From: Bog-756 sp963704585 | GTDB taxonomy: Bacteria; Actinomycetota; Acidimicrobiia; Acidimicrobiales; RAAP-2 | Direction of reading: 5' to 3' | Assembly (NCBI GenBank): GCA_963704585.1 | Contig: OY969919.1 | Span: forward strand, 3,472,001 to 3,536,000 | Length of the DNA: 64,000 bases | Shown here: positions 63,538 to 64,000 of the stretch, piece by piece | Numbering within the stretch: position 1 is the stretch's first letter | Layout: each line of letters opens with the position of its first letter | The notes under the pieces: model-generated | The model's input: the letters and a program-made list of their open reading frames with translations, nothing else | What the model was told of the DNA's origin: nothing | The model's database searches: none | Position numbers and translations under genes: made by a program

Positions 63538-64000
63538 TGCGCCCGCGGGTCGCGGTGCTCCACCACCCGGGTTCCTTCTTCCCGCTCGACCTCGTCGAGG
63601 AGGTGGGGGACGCCGCAGAGCTCCTGTGGGTTGTGGACGACGACGTGGTGGCGGACGAGGCGACCATCCGGCTGCTCAAGCGGCTCGGAACGGTCGTCGA
63701 CGTCACCGGGCTCGACCCGGATGCATCGGCGCGCCGACTGGCGGACGCGCGCCCGGACGGAGTCGTCGCATTCGTCGACGCCGAGCTCGAGGCCGCGGCG
63801 GCGCTCGCGGCGCGGCTCGACCTCCGGTATCACACACCCGAGGTCGCAGCCGTCCTCGTCGACAAGCGGCGGCAGCGGGCCGCGCTCGACCGGGCGGGCA
63901 TCCCCGGACCGGCCTTCTGGCCGGTCTCGTCCGGCCTCACGGCTCCCGAGATCGCCGACCTCGCACAGCGGATCACCTATCCGGCGGTGCTCAAGCCGGC
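63537..64000 (+). CDS. ATP-grasp family ligase, 3' end outside window
   Basis: 155 residues visible from ATG 63537, which overlaps the acyl-CoA dehydrogenase stop by one base. Preceding domain resembles the N-terminus of carboxylate-amine ligases; DKRRQRAALDRAGIPGPAFWPV and ITYPAVLKPA are the start of the ATP-grasp fold. Substrate cannot be inferred from the part seen. Confidence 0.75.
   Translation, partial: MRPRVAVLHHPGSFFPLDLVEEVGDAAELLWVVDDDVVADEATIRLLKRLGTVVDVTGLDPDASARRLADARPDGVVAFVDAELEAAAALAARLDLRYHTPEVAAVLVDKRRQRAALDRAGIPGPAFWPVSSGLTAPEIADLAQRITYPAVLKP

Noticed and set aside
1..64000. CRISPR array, complete insertion sequence, prophage or replication origin
   Set aside because: No regularly spaced repeats, no intact transposase with terminal repeats, no phage structural genes and no dnaA-box cluster were seen.

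Overview
The window is very GC-rich, with many GTG starts and 1-4 bp overlaps between genes. The gene content points to an actinobacterium: a Mec/CysO/CysM cysteine-synthesis trio next to an MBL protein, rph and rdgB; wax ester/diacylglycerol acyltransferases; an F420-type luciferase-like oxidoreductase; DUF1918, DUF2510, DUF4190 and DUF4388 proteins; and a SigE-type sigma factor. A deep-branching, Acidimicrobiia-like lineage is my inference; no rRNA is present to fix the taxonomy.

Layout. 1-8.9 kb: an exported hydrolase (cut by the window start), a nickel/cobalt permease divergent from a Fur-family regulator with palindromic operators between them, two oxidoreductases, a PAS/GAF/HD-GYP signalling protein, ftsH and a DUF1918 protein. 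9.0-17.7 kb: a catabolic operon in one direction (stand-alone lipoyl domain, SnoaL-like protein, Rieske oxygenase, KstD-like flavoprotein, 2-oxoacid dehydrogenase E1 alpha and beta, P450, acyl-CoA synthetase), probably for a cyclic or steroid-like substrate. 17.8-25.2 kb: a small zinc-ribbon protein, two tandem WS/DGAT genes, then an arsenic island (arsM-arsR divergent from arsI-MIP channel-FAD reductase). 25.2-30.8 kb: a cold-shock-like set (DEAD helicase, small SHOCT-like protein, csp), then an islet with an alpha/beta hydrolase, an IS3-like remnant and an HNH nuclease, ending at the 3' end of ssrA (tmRNA).

30.9-49.6 kb is mostly housekeeping: LLM oxidoreductase, smpB, mec-cysO-cysM, MBL-rph-rdgB, a DUF2510/DUF4190 membrane protein, a DUF4388 protein, a methyltransferase coupled to an enoyl-CoA hydratase, an L,D-transpeptidase, glnD, a glycosyltransferase, tRNA-Cys, the molybdenum cofactor operon moaE-moeA-moaA-moaD with a DUF2127 protein, and tRNA-Val. 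49.6-57.5 kb, just after tRNA-Val, is an accessory block with more relaxed composition: phasin-like protein, minimal metallopeptidase, SnoaL-like protein, kinase-like ATPase, SigE-type sigma factor with a PASTA membrane partner, three lipoproteins, an HD protein and a broken VOC gene. 57.6-64 kb is a second catabolic region (epimerase, carboxymuconolactone-decarboxylase-like protein, SDRs, a glycosyltransferase, acyl-CoA dehydrogenase) ending in an ATP-grasp gene cut by the window edge.

At least a dozen single-base frame breaks occur inside otherwise well conserved genes, including a Rieske oxygenase, a WS/DGAT and smpB (three breaks). Most look like sequence errors rather than decay, so affected genes are given as one full-length feature with the break positions noted. 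The most promising biology is the catabolic operon with an E1 and an isolated lipoyl carrier but no local E2 or E3, the CysO protein with a ten-residue tail after its diglycine, and the hairpin-bounded islet against ssrA.
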